Part shown: positions 45,000-55,532 of the stretch, in pieces | Layout: each line of letters starts with the position of its first letter | Numbering within the stretch: position 1 is the first letter of the stretch | Assembly: GCA_964023275.1 (NCBI GenBank) | Contig: OZ029918.1 | Coordinates: 18,394,361-18,458,360 of the forward strand | Source of the DNA: Norana najaformis | Taxonomy: Eukaryota > Annelida > Clitellata > Crassiclitellata > Hormogastridae | Direction of reading: 5' to 3' | Length of the DNA: 64,000 nt | Made by a program: the position numbers and the translations under genes | Notes under the pieces: model-generated | The model's input: only the letters and a program-made list of their open reading frames with translations | Database searches by the model: none | What the model was told of the DNA's origin: nothing

Positions 45000-45530
45000 A
45001 CTTATCTTCTCAGCGTTCCTTTCACACCTACATGTAGTCTGCCATCCTGTCTACTTACCTGATGACCTAAACATACAACTGACACTAAATCCATCATTGA
45101 TTCTTTCTCTTTTGTTCAACACTTATCTATATCAAACCCTACCAGAGGCCATACACTTGATGTCCTCATCACACCTACGAATGTGTCCATCCATAACCTC
45201 TCTGTCTTCACCTTCCAGCCTCTCTCAGATCATTCGCACACTGCCTTATCAGCTCATGATGTTGCGAAAGCCGATGCACACACTTCAACCACTCTGCAGT
45301 TCATCCGGGACTCTCTTACCACCAAACTGTTTCAAAAAGCCTCTGCATGTCAAACCTCTGAGCAATCGTGTGAACCTGAGCAAGCTTTCCTACTGTATGA
45401 CTCCACGCTATAAGACCTTCTGGATCGTCACGCTCTCCTGCGCACCAAGGTTTGATGGAAAATACTCAAAGTCAAGGAGCTTAACCAGAAGACTGTATCA
45501 CCGCGTGAAAACTGTTGAAACTTGAGAAAC
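45000..45530 (+). pseudogene. LINE endonuclease, C-terminal half
   Basis: Shifting plus frames give LPDDLNIQL, SFVQHLSISNPTRGHTLDVL, ITPTNVSIHNLSVFTFQPLS and DHSHTALSAHDV. These are the GDLNIHLD, TRGHTLDLVIT and SDHFA blocks at the end of LINE endonucleases. LLRTKVLMENTQSQGA-like sequence follows without a reverse transcriptase. It shares about 150 bp with 40585-40735. Confidence 0.7.
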
Positions 45531-45534
45531 CAGT

Positions 45535-46000
45535 TGAGCAGCAAGTCAACCACCGACGGGGGGTGATTTATTAAATGTAGCAATCCTTTCGGGCTACCAC
45601 TGGAAACCTCTACCTTTGTGCCAGTTTGTAACTTAAATCACAATCAGTAGAGGGCACGTTGTTGATACGAACACAATCATATACGAAACTTATACGAAAC
45701 TTATACGAATGACGATCGAAGTAAAGGAACGTTCGATCTCAAACACACACACACGCAAAAACACACGTACGGACGGTGTTTTTCCACGTCTATACCAACG
45801 AACGTAGAAAACCTTAAATTAATAACTCTACAGCATTATATAATTCTTGCATCTGTTGCTGTGATATGAGATAATCATAAACCTTAGAAACCATACGATA
45901 TAATAATATTTCTAAATCCAAGTAAAACTGACGAGTCCAACGTTGTTGGCCTACAAGAAAGTTAAAGAAATCTGTTGTTGCAGCACCTCTATATTTTCAA
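45535..46000. other. Stretch without a recognised gene
   Basis: Contains a short repeat of CGAAACTTATA at 45683-45707 and a CACACACA run at 45742-45752. Nothing else was recognised. Confidence 0.5.
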
Positions 46001-46061
46001 ACCTTTCCTGCGTTAAAGAATAGGCAATATAAATAAACGACGACATACATTTCGTCGTTTA

Positions 46062-48678
46062 CACTGGCCAACACATAATTTGTTGCCTCAAATGTTAGAA
46101 CTGTTTCTGGGTATATTTGACCTGCTGATTCCAGAAAAGGCACCAGTTTTCTCCCAGCAGGTCTAGTTTTCGAGATATAGAACATTATGCCATATACCAG
46201 TCCTTGCCTCTGCTCGCCCATAAAACATAAGGCTATAGCTATAATTATGTAGTGCTCAATTTATTATGTGATACACTAAATAAACATAATAATACAAATA
46301 CTTAAAAGAAAATGGTAGTACCTGAAACTGTACTTATATGATACCAAACAGAACAAGTTTGTTATAAAAATTTCAAGTCATTCGACACCGAAGAAGCTCC
46401 TTTTGTACGATTTCCGAGTGTGGCATCTGCCGGAACAATCGCGCATAATATTCCAGCAATAGTCTGCCATCATGTGTGCATCCCATCTTCCCTGATATCG
46501 ATTTTCCATTGTTTTGATGTCTTGGTGAAATCTTTCACCTTGCTCTTCGCTGAAGTCACCAAGATTCTCTGGAAAGCGATCTAAGTGACTGTGGAGATAA
46601 TGGACTTTAATGCTCATGTTGCAGCCAAGCTTGTTGAAATGAAGAAGCATATCCTCTACTAGTTGTGCATAATTGTCTGCCTTCTTGTTGCCAAGAAAAT
46701 TTTTAGTTACAAGAACAAAGGAAGACCAGGCACAAGATTCGATTTCATTCACTGATGGTATGAAAAGTGGGTCATTCATAAGTTGCCTGATCTGTGGACC
46801 ATCGAAGATTCCAGCCTTCAATTTTTCCATTGTAATTCCTGGTAACTTGTGTACTATGTATTCGAAGCATGAACCTTCTTTATTCAAAGCCCTGACAAAT
46901 TGTTTCATCAGGCCTAGCTTTATAAGTAGTGGTGGCAGTATGATCCTATCTCGTGCCACCAAAGATTCCTTGATTACATTTTGAGCTCCAACCACCATGT
47001 CTTTCCTCGAAGGCCAATCTTTTCTTGTCATGCTTGGCTCTACTGTCCCAAAGACACAAAAAGCAGGGATACTTTGTGTAGCCACTTTGTTGACCAAGGA
47101 GGAAATTTACCATCTTCAAGTCTACACAAATTACCCATTGATGTTCTTTGTATTTTATCTTTTCCAGTACTAAAGAGATGGCATTGTACTCTTCTTTCAT
47201 CCTGGTGGAGTGACCGATTGGAATAGAACCAAATTTGTTGCCGTTATTTAAAAGCACACATTTCAGACTACGTTTTGAACTGTCGATAAAAAGACGCCAC
47301 TCATCTGGGCTGTAATCCGACAGACCAATTTTCTTCAATAAGTTGCTGATGTCATTACAGAATACTAGGTTGTTGTCTTCGGTAAAGAATGGCAGCAAAT
47401 CCTTTTCTCTGTTTCTATAAATTCTAATTTTCGTTCCAGGCTGAAGTGCATTCTTTTCCTTTAGTCTGGACGCAAGCAATTCAGAGGACTCTTTGGAAAG
47501 ATTTAAGTCCCTGATCAGATCACTCAACTCTTTTTGGTCAAAACGTTCACTGTGTGAAGTTGATTGGAAATCACTGTCACTGCCCCCACTTTCTTCACTT
47601 TCGTCATCTTGTCCGATATTGGACATGCAAGTCTCATCGTCTGAGAGCTGAGGTAGTTCGCGAAAAGGTGGAACTGGTACAATATCCGAATGCAGAACAG
47701 GTCTCCTGGCTGAAGGTATATCAGGGTAAGACAACTTGTGACGATTATTTCGATTGATGCCTATGATATTAACCATACAAAAGTAACAGTCGTCCAAGTG
47801 GTTTATCTGTTCCCTCCAAACCATCGGTACACCAAATTTCAGGCAGCTTCTCTTTCCAATTGTCCAGTGGCGCAATTGTTCAATACAAGTTTTGCATACT
47901 GTATGAGGAGCCCATTGCTTATCTTGATCTCCAAGTTTGACACCAAAATAACCTACATATGCTCTTTTTACAAACTCAGAAATCGGTTTCCTGTTTGCTT
48001 TTAGTGTGTATTCCCCACAAATGTAGCAGAATATGTCTGGATGGTTAATGCAGCTCCGTCTGGAAGTAGCCATAACCTTAAGGATGTTCGCATCTGAGGA
48101 ATTAAATGACTAACCTAAAAAATAGTAAGAACATGTAGTTATTTAATGCTAACATTCACAGATTGTTCTTGCGACCAACTCTTAATATGCCCTAAGACGA
48201 CTGCGGCTGCTCTAGCTTTCAGGAGGCGGTTTATATAGGCTATAAATGCTGACTTCAGCATAATCTATTTACATAGTTCGAAACCATGAAACGCTGTATA
48301 AGCACAAATAAATTCTAAATGAGGCCATGAATTTAGTGCTGAGTAAGCTGTAGGCTACGGAATAGTTATTTCGTTGAATCAGCAATATCTCAGCACGCGG
48401 CAAGATATGCTGATTTTACATTATAAGGATGTAGGCATTATATGAATCAGCAAGAATTATAATTAGCCATAAATAAAGCTTATTATGACATTTTAGTTTT
48501 GCCAAAGACATCGTTTAAAGAGTGGACTGGGTTTTCTTTACAAAATCGACGATATCTCAGAAACTAGACCTGATGCACTCAATCCAATGACATTTTCTGA
48601 ATCAGCGCCCAAAATTACCCCAAGAACAGGTCTAAAACCGAAGGCAACAAGAAAAAAATTTTTTTCTGTTGGCCAGTG
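46062..48678 (-). mobile_element. CACTGG/TWA transposon, copy 2 (compact, 2617 bp)
   Basis: The ends are CACTGGCCAACACATAATTT at 46062 and TCTGTTGGCCAGTG ending at 48678, flanked by TTA on both sides. It is almost identical to copy 1 outside that copy's insertions. The terminal regions are long imperfect inverted repeats of roughly 130 bp, with a common CAGGTCTAGTTT block. Only one gene is present. The arrangement fits a simple cut-and-paste DNA transposon. The CACTG ends and 3-bp TWA duplication point to the CMC (CACTA/Mirage/Chapaev) group, possibly Chapaev3, which is an inference. Confidence 0.92.
46378..48073 (-). CDS. Putative DDE transposase with RAG-like zinc motif order (one frameshift)
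   Basis: Two overlapping frames, 48073-46946 and 47097-46378, together encode about 565 residues. N-terminal part: three cysteine pairs (16/19, 60/63 and 96/99) in CYICG, VCKTC and CYFC, probably zinc-binding. An acidic serine-rich linker lies near 140-180. The catalytic candidate region has D264 in RLFIDSSK, D318 in VICVDLKMV, and CFLC with cysteines 337/340. In the second frame come histidines 166 and 171 (KVHYLHSH) and E188 (QGERFHQD). In RAG1 the same order is known: D, D, then a CxxC 19 residues later, an H-x4-H pair, then E. Here the CxxC is also 19 residues after D318 and the histidines are spaced identically. The function, DNA cleavage at CACTGG ends, is inferred. The frames join by a one-base shift at GACAAGAAAAGATTGG (about 47020); copy 1 has the same shift. 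Confidence 0.75.
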
Positions 48679-48714
48679 TTATTTATTTTGCCTATTCTTT
48701 AACGCAGGAAAGGT

Positions 48715-49184
48715 AATTGTAATTGAAAACCGGATAGTAACTTAGATTGTGACTGCTGGATAGCTTGCACATGTGAGGTCATTAACTTAACATGCCAAAA
48801 AGAGGACGTAACGTAAAGGCAGTAGGAAGAGGTGAATCTGGTACAAGGTCATAGATTGCCTGTAATGTGTATTTGAGCTGTCGTTGTGAATTATTAGCAA
48901 AACCAGCGCAGAACACATTTCTTCATAAGCTCTCACAAAACTGCACAAATTATCCACTGGCTTCCATTCCTTGAAGAAGGCATAGGAAAATGAAATGAAT
49001 GGGTCCAAGTATACTGTATGTGTCCTTTATCGTTAAAAACGACTCCGTAATTGTAACGTTGCACTTCCCGTAAACCGTGTTGTGAAGTGGGCGATGCTAC
49101 CCAGTAAAGAGCAATGGTGAACTTGCAAATATAGAGAAGATCCAAGCTAAAACAGAAAATAAATAGCATGGGTGAGAACGAGTT
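48715..49184. other. Stretch without a recognised gene
   Basis: Two overlapping minus-strand frames (48787-49008 and 48933-49169) show no known domain. Nothing else was seen. Confidence 0.45.
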
Positions 49185-49248
49185 CCATTCCTTATATTAT
49201 CAGTAGTATGAGTGTTATAGCTCATACTACTGATAATATAAGGAATGG
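49185..49248. repeat. Perfect 64-bp hairpin (28-bp arms, 8-base loop)
   Basis: CCATTCCTTATATTATCAGT and its continuation up to 49212 are mirrored exactly by 49221-49248 around the loop TGTTATAG. No mismatches. Confidence 0.95.
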
Positions 49249-49624
49249 CACAAAGTCAACAGCGATAACACACTACTTTACACGTGATGAATCCTTGTTA
49301 CTGTATGACAATTTTATAGCACCTAGCTACTCAGATCTAATCTTGACCTGATCAGACTTCTACTACTAATTCGGTAACAATACGTTCGATCTTATATTAT
49401 CTAAGATAATAATTTTTTAAAAATAACGAAGTTTAAATTGTTGCAAAGGATGAACATGCAGCTAGAAGACCGAAAGACTGTTTGGAGAATAACGGCCACT
49501 TTCCCACAAAATACTCAGCCACTGTAATATCCAACTTCATACAAAATTTAATTGAGGATCTTCTACTTCAAATTTGAAATTTCAATTATAAAATTATTAT
49601 CATGTTAATAATATATATATATAA

Positions 49625-50245
49625 ATGTTGCCTATTCCATTTCCCTTCATCATTTATGAATCTGCTAATGTACGTTTCTTCTTACGCCTCTTACGTGCCA
49701 AATTAATAAATCCAAATTTGTTAAATATCGTAATAAATTCAAGCAAATCAAAATTGCAGCTGAACAACAATACGATGCCAACAAATTTGCTAAATATCAA
49801 CACAACATTCAAATGACATGGAGTGTCATTAGCTCGCTTGTTAAAACAAGCAATATTAATAAAGTTGTTGATTGTATAGATACTAATGGGATAAAGGTGT
49901 TGCAAACAAATTTATTGACTAGTTTACAAGTATTGGTCACTCACTAGCACTTAAAATTCCAATATCAAAAACTCCTTTTCAAAGTTTTCTTTATAACCCG
50001 CCAGTCATTTGCTTTATATCAAACTTCTGCAGAAGAACTTATAGAAATATCACACTCATTAAAAATAACTCATAGCAGATAACCCATACCTCATGATATT
50101 GACCCATACTTGGCAGCACCTACTATTCACCTTATTGCTACACCACTAGCTCTTTAGGAATATTTTTTGACTTAACAAAAGCCTTCGACCAGTAAATCAC
50201 TTTATTCTACTAAAAAAATTGGAGTTTTATGGTATACGAGGATCC
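49625..50245 (+). pseudogene. LINE reverse transcriptase fragment interrupted by gypsy element
   Basis: In shifting frames: YRNKFKQIKIAAEQQYDANK, TWSVISSLVKTSNINKV, then IGHSLALKIPI, and after an internal deletion GIFFDLTKAFDQ with LLKKLEFYGIRG. The last is the first catalytic block (FFDLTKAFD) of a jockey-type LINE reverse transcriptase. The sequence stops at the 5' LTR of the gypsy element and no continuation was recognised beyond 55533. Confidence 0.75.
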
Positions 50246-50251
50246 CACTAT

Positions 50252-50735
50252 TGTGGTTTGTCTGATGGCAGCGGAACAGTCGAGAACCGCCTCCATGGCT
50301 ACGGAACCCTTGGAACAATCTCTATGGTAACGGTTCTCAACGGAACCATTGGAACAATCTCTGTGGCAACGGTTCCTCAGCGGGAACAGTTGGAAACTGT
50401 TCCCTTGGTAACGGTTCCTAGGGAACGGATATAAGGACGCATTCGGAGCCGTCAGAGAGTCGGTCTGTCGTCGAGAGTGTCTGTCTGTCGTCGAGCGGTT
50501 GCCTGTCGTCTTCGGGATTATTTAGATTACTTTCATCGTCAAGTTCTCGTTCACTTTGGATTACTTACGTCGTCGTTGGATTACTTGCGTCGTCAAGCTC
50601 TCGGTCGGTAGATTACTTTCGTCGTAACCGACGGGACCGACACTATAGTTAAGTGTCTGGTTGAAATAAAAGTTGGAAAGAGCTGCAGTGCTGGTGTCGA
50701 CTTCTTCCTCCTCCTCTTCTTTGAAAAAAGCTAAC
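50252..50735 (+). repeat. 5' LTR of gypsy element
   Basis: It starts with TGTGG. It matches the 3' LTR from GAACAGTCGAGAACCGCCTC onwards, with TATAAGG at 50430-50436 and AATAAA at 50665-50670. It has one copy of the CTCCATGGC-type repeat against four in the 3' LTR, and 36 extra bases near 50594-50630. The U5 end, primer-binding site and gag are missing because an internal deletion joins the LTR near 50735 to the protease region. Confidence 0.88.
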
Positions 50736-53700
50736 GGTACAGAGATCCGGGTCCTGGGAGAAGTGCGCATTTTGATTAATGTTAGGCCTGGCTTTGAGAT
50801 TGATACCGCTCTCTTAGTGTCTGACCAAATCATGGAGCCAATGTTGGGAATGGATTGGCTGAGACAGCATCGCTGCCGCTTGGTATTCGGGACAGGAGCA
50901 TTATTTGTGGGCCGCAAGCGAATTCCATTGGTGAAGGGAGATGGTTCCGCTTGGTGCAGGCGAGTGACCGTCGCCGAGGGTGCGTCAGTAGCTCCCATGA
51001 AGCAGTGCGATGTACCCGCCAAGAATGAGTATCGTAAGCTCTCTGTGACGGCATCAGCTTGGATGACCGAGGCCAGAGAAATGCAACCATTTTTTGTGTG
51101 GCTCGGGTATATGTCAGGGATGATAACGCCGCACCGATCAGGGTGCTGAACCTGAATGCAGAACCGGTAAAGTTGGTTAGAGACCAGCGTCTAGAGGGCT
51201 CCATCCCGTTCAGGTGAGTTCCAGGGGCGAGAGCGACTGTGGCGCGGAGGCGGGAGAGGTCGCTAAGGTTACTGAGGACCTCTTGCGAGATCTCGCAGAT
51301 GTGCCACTGGGAGCTCGAGAGCAGTTGAAGGGGTTATTGTCAGAATATAGTGATGTGTTCTCAATGAGCGAGGGACGTAGGCAGGACCTCAGTCTGCAAA
51401 CACTGGATCGACACAGGGAATTCCCCTCCCGTCCGGCAGTCCTTGAGACGACAACCATTGCCCTACCGGGCTGTGATTGACCAACAGTTGGATCGATGCT
51501 AGCCGAAGGGGTGATCGAACCGACAGCCAGCGAGTGGGCAGCCAATGTGGTGCTGGCCAAAAAGAGGGACAGAACGATGCGGTTCTGCATCGATTACCGG
51601 CAGCTATTAAATGGGCACACAAAGAAGGATTCCTATCCATTGCCAAGAATCGATGAGTGCCTGGATGCCCTTTCAGGAGCGGAGTGGTTTAGCATCCTGG
51701 ACTTACGGAGTGGGTACCACCAGGTTGAAATGGACCCGGCTGATGCAAACAAGACCCCTTTCAACACGCGCACGGGAACGTTCAGGTGGAAGGTTATGCC
51801 TTTTGGGTTGTGTAACGCACCAGCCACATTTCAGAGGTTGATGGATGGTGTCCTATCAGGGCTAAACTTTGAGCTATGCTTGGTTTATATCGATGACGTC
51901 ATACTTTTCGGGAGCACGATAGACCAGCACCTGGAGAGGATGAGGTGAGTTTTCCAGAGATTGCGAGTAGCGGGCCTAAAGCTCAAGCCGAGCAAGTGTA
52001 ACTTGCTGCGAAGGACTGTCTGCTTCCTGGGACACGTCATGACTCCAAAAAGTATAGCGGTGGAACCGTCTAAGGTGCATGAGGTAGCAGCGTGGCCAAC
52101 GCCAGAACGGTTGAAGGACGTAAGATCCTTTTGGGTCTCTGTTCGTATTATCGCAAGTTTATCAGGGGATTCTCGCTGGTAGCTGCCCCCTTGTTCGCCC
52201 TTACCAAGAAGGGTCGGTCGTTCACATGGGACGGGGAGTGCCAAGCCGTTTTTGAACAGTTGAAAGCCGCGTTGACGACAGCACCGGTGCTAGGGTTGTC
52301 AAAGGATGGTGGGACCTACGTGCTAGATTGCGAAGCATCCGACACCGGAATGGGTGCTGTGCTCTCCCAACGCGCGGGAGGCGAGGAGAGAGTGATTGCA
52401 TACGGGAGCGGCCTTTTCTACGGGGCTGAAAGAAATTATTGCGTGACCAGGAAGGAGTTGCTGGCGGTAGTCCATTTTACAAAATGACACAGGCACTATC
52501 TTTTGGGGAGTCGATTCATCTTACGAACCGACCACGCTGCTCTTCAATGGCTACAGAAAACTCCGGAGCCGATCGGACAACAAAGCCGATGGCTCGAGCA
52601 CCTAGCGGAATTCGACTTCGACCAGGCCGAAGTCATGGAAATGCGGACGCACTTTCCAGGAAGCCGTGTAGGAAATGTGATGTGAGCGAGGTGTCCACTG
52701 TGGCCGCGATGACGGAGATCCAACGGGATACTCCGCAGGAAGTGCTGGATCGCATAGTGAAATCCCAGATGGATGATTCTGATCTGGCCAGAGTACGGAT
52801 TCGGCTGGCAGCCAGTGAGAGTATGCCGGCTCTGCAAGACATCTTGTGCGAAGCAGAAGCAGTTAAGGTGTACTGGTACCAGAAAGTCCATCTGTCCTTG
52901 CGTGATGGAGTGATGCATAGAAACTTACCGGGAAGAGTAGAACAGGTGCTCCTACCTAAAACCCTGCGTGAAGAGTACATGAAGCTAGCACCCTCCGGAA
53001 TGACAGGAAGCCACCTAGGAATACGGCGGGCAAAGTGGCAAATTAGACGGCGAGCGTATTGGCCGGGGTGGTCAAAGGAGGTCCAACGCTTCTGCCGATG
53101 CTGCCCCCAGTGTTGCCAGTACCACCGTGGAAAGCCACCCGGACAGGGCCCACTTCAACCCTTGCCGTGTGGTGAGCCTTGGGAAAGGTTGAGTCTGGAT
53201 ATCACGAGTCCGCACCCCAGGAGCAGAAGGGGGCATAAGTATGTCTTGACAGTGATGGATTACTTCACAAAGTTCGCGGCGGCAATCCCCATTGCTAATC
53301 AAGAGGCTATGACAGTGGCGAAGGTAGTGATAGACAGGTATGAGATACCCTTGCAGATCCTAACGGACCAGGGGACGAACTTGGAAGGGAATCTGTTTCG
53401 TAAGTTCTGTCGACTTTTAGAGATTGACAAAGTCAGGACTACTAGTTATCACCCTAGCGGCAATTGAATGATAGAGCGATTCCATAGGACTTTAAACGCA
53501 ATGTTGGGCAAGATAATAAGTACTCACCAGAAAGATTGGGACGAGCGATTACCATTCGTCCTGGCGGCGTATCGGGCCTCTCCCCATGAGTCCACAGGGT
53601 TTACGGCCAATTTGTTGGTATTCGCGACAGAAGCGCGGATACCACTGGATGTAGTTCATGGACGGCCCCCAGGAAGTGAAACGTCTGAGGGATCCTACTT

Positions 53701-53995
53701 GGCTTATGTAGAGAAAATGTACAGGAAATGGCTGAGCGTATGGAAATCGCATATCGACAGGTTAGAGAAAACTTGATCTGCGGGCCCGTCCCGCAAAATT
53801 ATCTGCAGGGGAGCTACTGTGTTACTTTACCCATAGGCGGTACCCGGGGCGCAGCCCTAAGTGGCAGAGACTGTACACAGGCCTATATGCTGTAGTGCAG
53901 CAAGTGAGGCCGGTCAACTATCTTATATGCCGAACTATGAACACGAAACTGATTAAGGCACATGTGCATAAGTTTAAGCCTTATGTCCAGGAAAT
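50715..53995 (+). pseudogene. Gypsy pol: protease, reverse transcriptase, RNase H, integrase (broken)
   Basis: The protease C-terminal part (ILINVRPGF, then MLGMDWLRQHRCRLVFG) is fused to the LTR end; the DSG active site is lost. Reverse transcriptase spans about 51220-52190: MLAEGVIEPTASEWAANVVL, RFCIDYRQLL, LDLRSGYHQVEMD, MPFGLCNAPATFQRLMD and catalytic VYIDDVILF. RNase H follows (LDCEASDTGMGAVLSQ, AYGSGLFYG, then RTDHAALQWL in another frame). Integrase (52860-53780) has the zinc region WQIRRRAYWPGWSKEV with CRCCPQC, in which the first histidine appears replaced. Its catalytic blocks are LSLDITSP, LTDQGTNLEG and, after a TGA, MIERFHRTL. In-frame stops lie at 51946, 53466 and 53774, with frameshifts near 51475, 52130 and 52485. 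The tail PVNYLICR and HVHKFKPY ends pol. Confidence 0.92.
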
Positions 53996-54130
53996 GCGAG
54001 CAGAGCCATCGGCAACTAAAGAAGCTGCACCGCTACAAAGAGAAGGGGCTTCAGGCGGTGATAACTCCGACGCCGAGCCTACGCCAGAGCGACAGCGCGG
54101 ATTGTACGGAAGCCGGTTCACATCCAGTAG

Positions 54131-54290
54131 TGACGTCACAATGGGGTGCAGTTGTCATGACAACGGAACAATGGGTGTAGTTGTCATGACAATGAGGTAC
54201 AGTTGCCTTGACAATGGAACAATGGGGTGCAGTTGTCATGGTGACGGAACAATTGGAGCCCAGAACTGGATAAGCCAGAGACTATAAAAG
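54131..54290 (+). promoter_or_regulatory. Promoter-like segment before gypsy ORF3
   Basis: A perfect CRE palindrome TGACGTCA (54131-54138) is followed by four degenerate units built on GCAGTTGTCATGACAACGG. A TATAAAAG box sits at 54283-54290, 54 bp before the ORF3 ATG. This arrangement in the body of an LTR element suggests a separate transcript for ORF3. Only sequence motifs support it. Confidence 0.5.
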
Positions 54291-54343
54291 ACAGCGTCCT
54301 ACGAAAGAGCAAAAAAGGGAACCAGATTCATCATGGATTTACA

Positions 54344-54796
54344 ATGGAACAGACACGTACCATGGATTGCGTTTTCTGTGGAAGGAGGTTAAAGGGTGCA
54401 ACTCCGTTCAAGTCGCTGCGAAGGCATTGCCAACAGAAGCATGGAAGTACAGTACGCAGAGTGCAGATGACTACTCCTGTCAACAACGACGGACTGCGCG
54501 CGGCCGTCGGTGGGCCTTCTACCTCGTCATGGAGTACAGGCGTCTACGTTGGGCTCGCTGCGGACGGTCTGACTGCCCCTCCTGTAAACGACGGCGGACC
54601 GCACCTACCCATTGCAGGGGCCTCGTCTTCGTTGGACAGTGGCGACCTTGCCGAGAACGATGTGGGCTCTCCTTTGATCGACGAGGTTCTAGCGTCTCTC
54701 CTGGAGCAACCGTTGGCACCGCCTACTGACGTGAACACTGATCCTCCGGGCCCAGCCGCGATGTCCGCTGTAGATGATCCTTGCTGTATATCGTAG
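54344..54796 (+). CDS. Gypsy ORF3, zinc-finger protein (150 aa)
   Basis: The frame lies between pol and the 3' LTR, the position of env in some gypsy elements. It has no signal peptide or membrane segment. Residues 9-33 read CVFCGRRLKGATPFKSLRRH and CQQKHGS, a C-x2-C...H-x5-H pattern like a C2H2 or BED-type finger. The rest is rich in Gly, Pro, Ser and acidic residues (DSGDLAENDVGSPLIDEVLA), so it looks disordered. Unlike pol, this frame is intact, and a TATA box precedes it. Function unknown; it may bind DNA or RNA. Two shorter frames overlapping it are shadows. Confidence 0.6.
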   Translation: MEQTRTMDCVFCGRRLKGATPFKSLRRHCQQKHGSTVRRVQMTTPVNNDGLRAAVGGPSTSSWSTGVYVGLAADGLTAPPVNDGGPHLPIAGASSSLDSGDLAENDVGSPLIDEVLASLLEQPLAPPTDVNTDPPGPAAMSAVDDPCCIS

Positions 54797-54991
54797 CCGA
54801 CACAGCTACGGTCCTGTTCCAGTGGCGGAGGTACGTCCTTATTACCCTCCCGCGAATGTGGAAGATAGCGACGAGGATGACCTCGCCGACGTTGTTGTTT
54901 TGGACTAAGAAATTTCATGGATCAGAAGAAAGCAACCTTAGTTAAGGACTTGAACAGAAAAAGAGGACTTTTGAACAGTACTGGGGGAGGA

Positions 54992-55527
54992 TGTGGCGAA
55001 TTGAGAACCGCCTCCATGGCAACGGAACAGTCGAGAACCGTCTCCATGGCAACAGAACAGTCGGGAACCGTCTCCATGGCAACGGAACAGTCGAGAACCA
55101 CCTCCATGGCTACGGAACCATTGGAACAATCTCCATGGCAACGGTTCCTCAGCGTGAACAGTTGGGACCTGTTCCCTTGGTAACGGTTCCTAGGGAACGG
55201 ATATAAGGACGCATTCGGAGCCGTCAGAGAGTCGGTCTGTCGTCGAGAGTGTCTGTCTGTCGTCGAGCGTTTGCCTGTCGTCTTCGGGATTATTTGGATT
55301 ACTCTCATCGTCAAGTTCTCGTTCACTTTGGATTACTTACGTCGTCGTGGATTACTTGCGTCGTAACCGACGGGACCGACACTATAGTTAAGTGTTTGGT
55401 TGAAATAAAAGTTGGAAAGAGTTACAACGCTGGTGTCGACTTCTTCTTCCTCTTCTTTGTGAAAAGCTCTAGATAGAACACCAGAGTCGAACCCCACACA
55501 ATCCTATAGCAGTAGCTCGGGTCGTCA
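54992..55527 (+). repeat. 3' LTR of gypsy element
   Basis: It begins TGTGG after the purine tract. U3 has four 30-bp units of the type GAGAACCGTCTCCATGGCAA plus CGGAACAGTC, then TTGGTAACGGTTCCTAGGG. TATAAGG lies at 55202-55208 and AATAAA at 55404-55409. It ends near GTCGTCA at 55527, before CACTA. Confidence 0.88.
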
Positions 55528-55532
55528 CACTA

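Larger units (their letters stand above)
46001..48714. repeat. Near-perfect hairpin split by the transposon
   Basis: The left arm 46001-46043 and the right arm, 48714 back across the insertion to 46052, are reverse complements over 43 bases with a single mismatch, around an 8-base loop. The CACTGG transposon sits inside the right arm, with TTA duplicated at 46059-46061 and 48679-48681. Without it the palindrome is 94 bp. Confidence 0.92.
50252..55527 (+). mobile_element. Ty3/gypsy LTR retrotransposon with internal deletion
   Basis: The order is LTR, partial protease, reverse transcriptase, RNase H, integrase, an extra zinc-finger frame, a purine tract GGGGGAGGA (54983-54991) and LTR. CACTA at 50246-50250 and 55528-55532 is the probable 5-bp target duplication. 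It lies inside a LINE relic. Stops in pol, loss of gag and LTR differences show it is inactive. Confidence 0.9.

Noticed and set aside
45997-46221. A 74-codon frame and its near-identical partner at 31314-31505
   Set aside because: They span the terminal repeats of the CACTGG transposon and are reading frames through non-coding ends; no domain and no selection signal could be seen.
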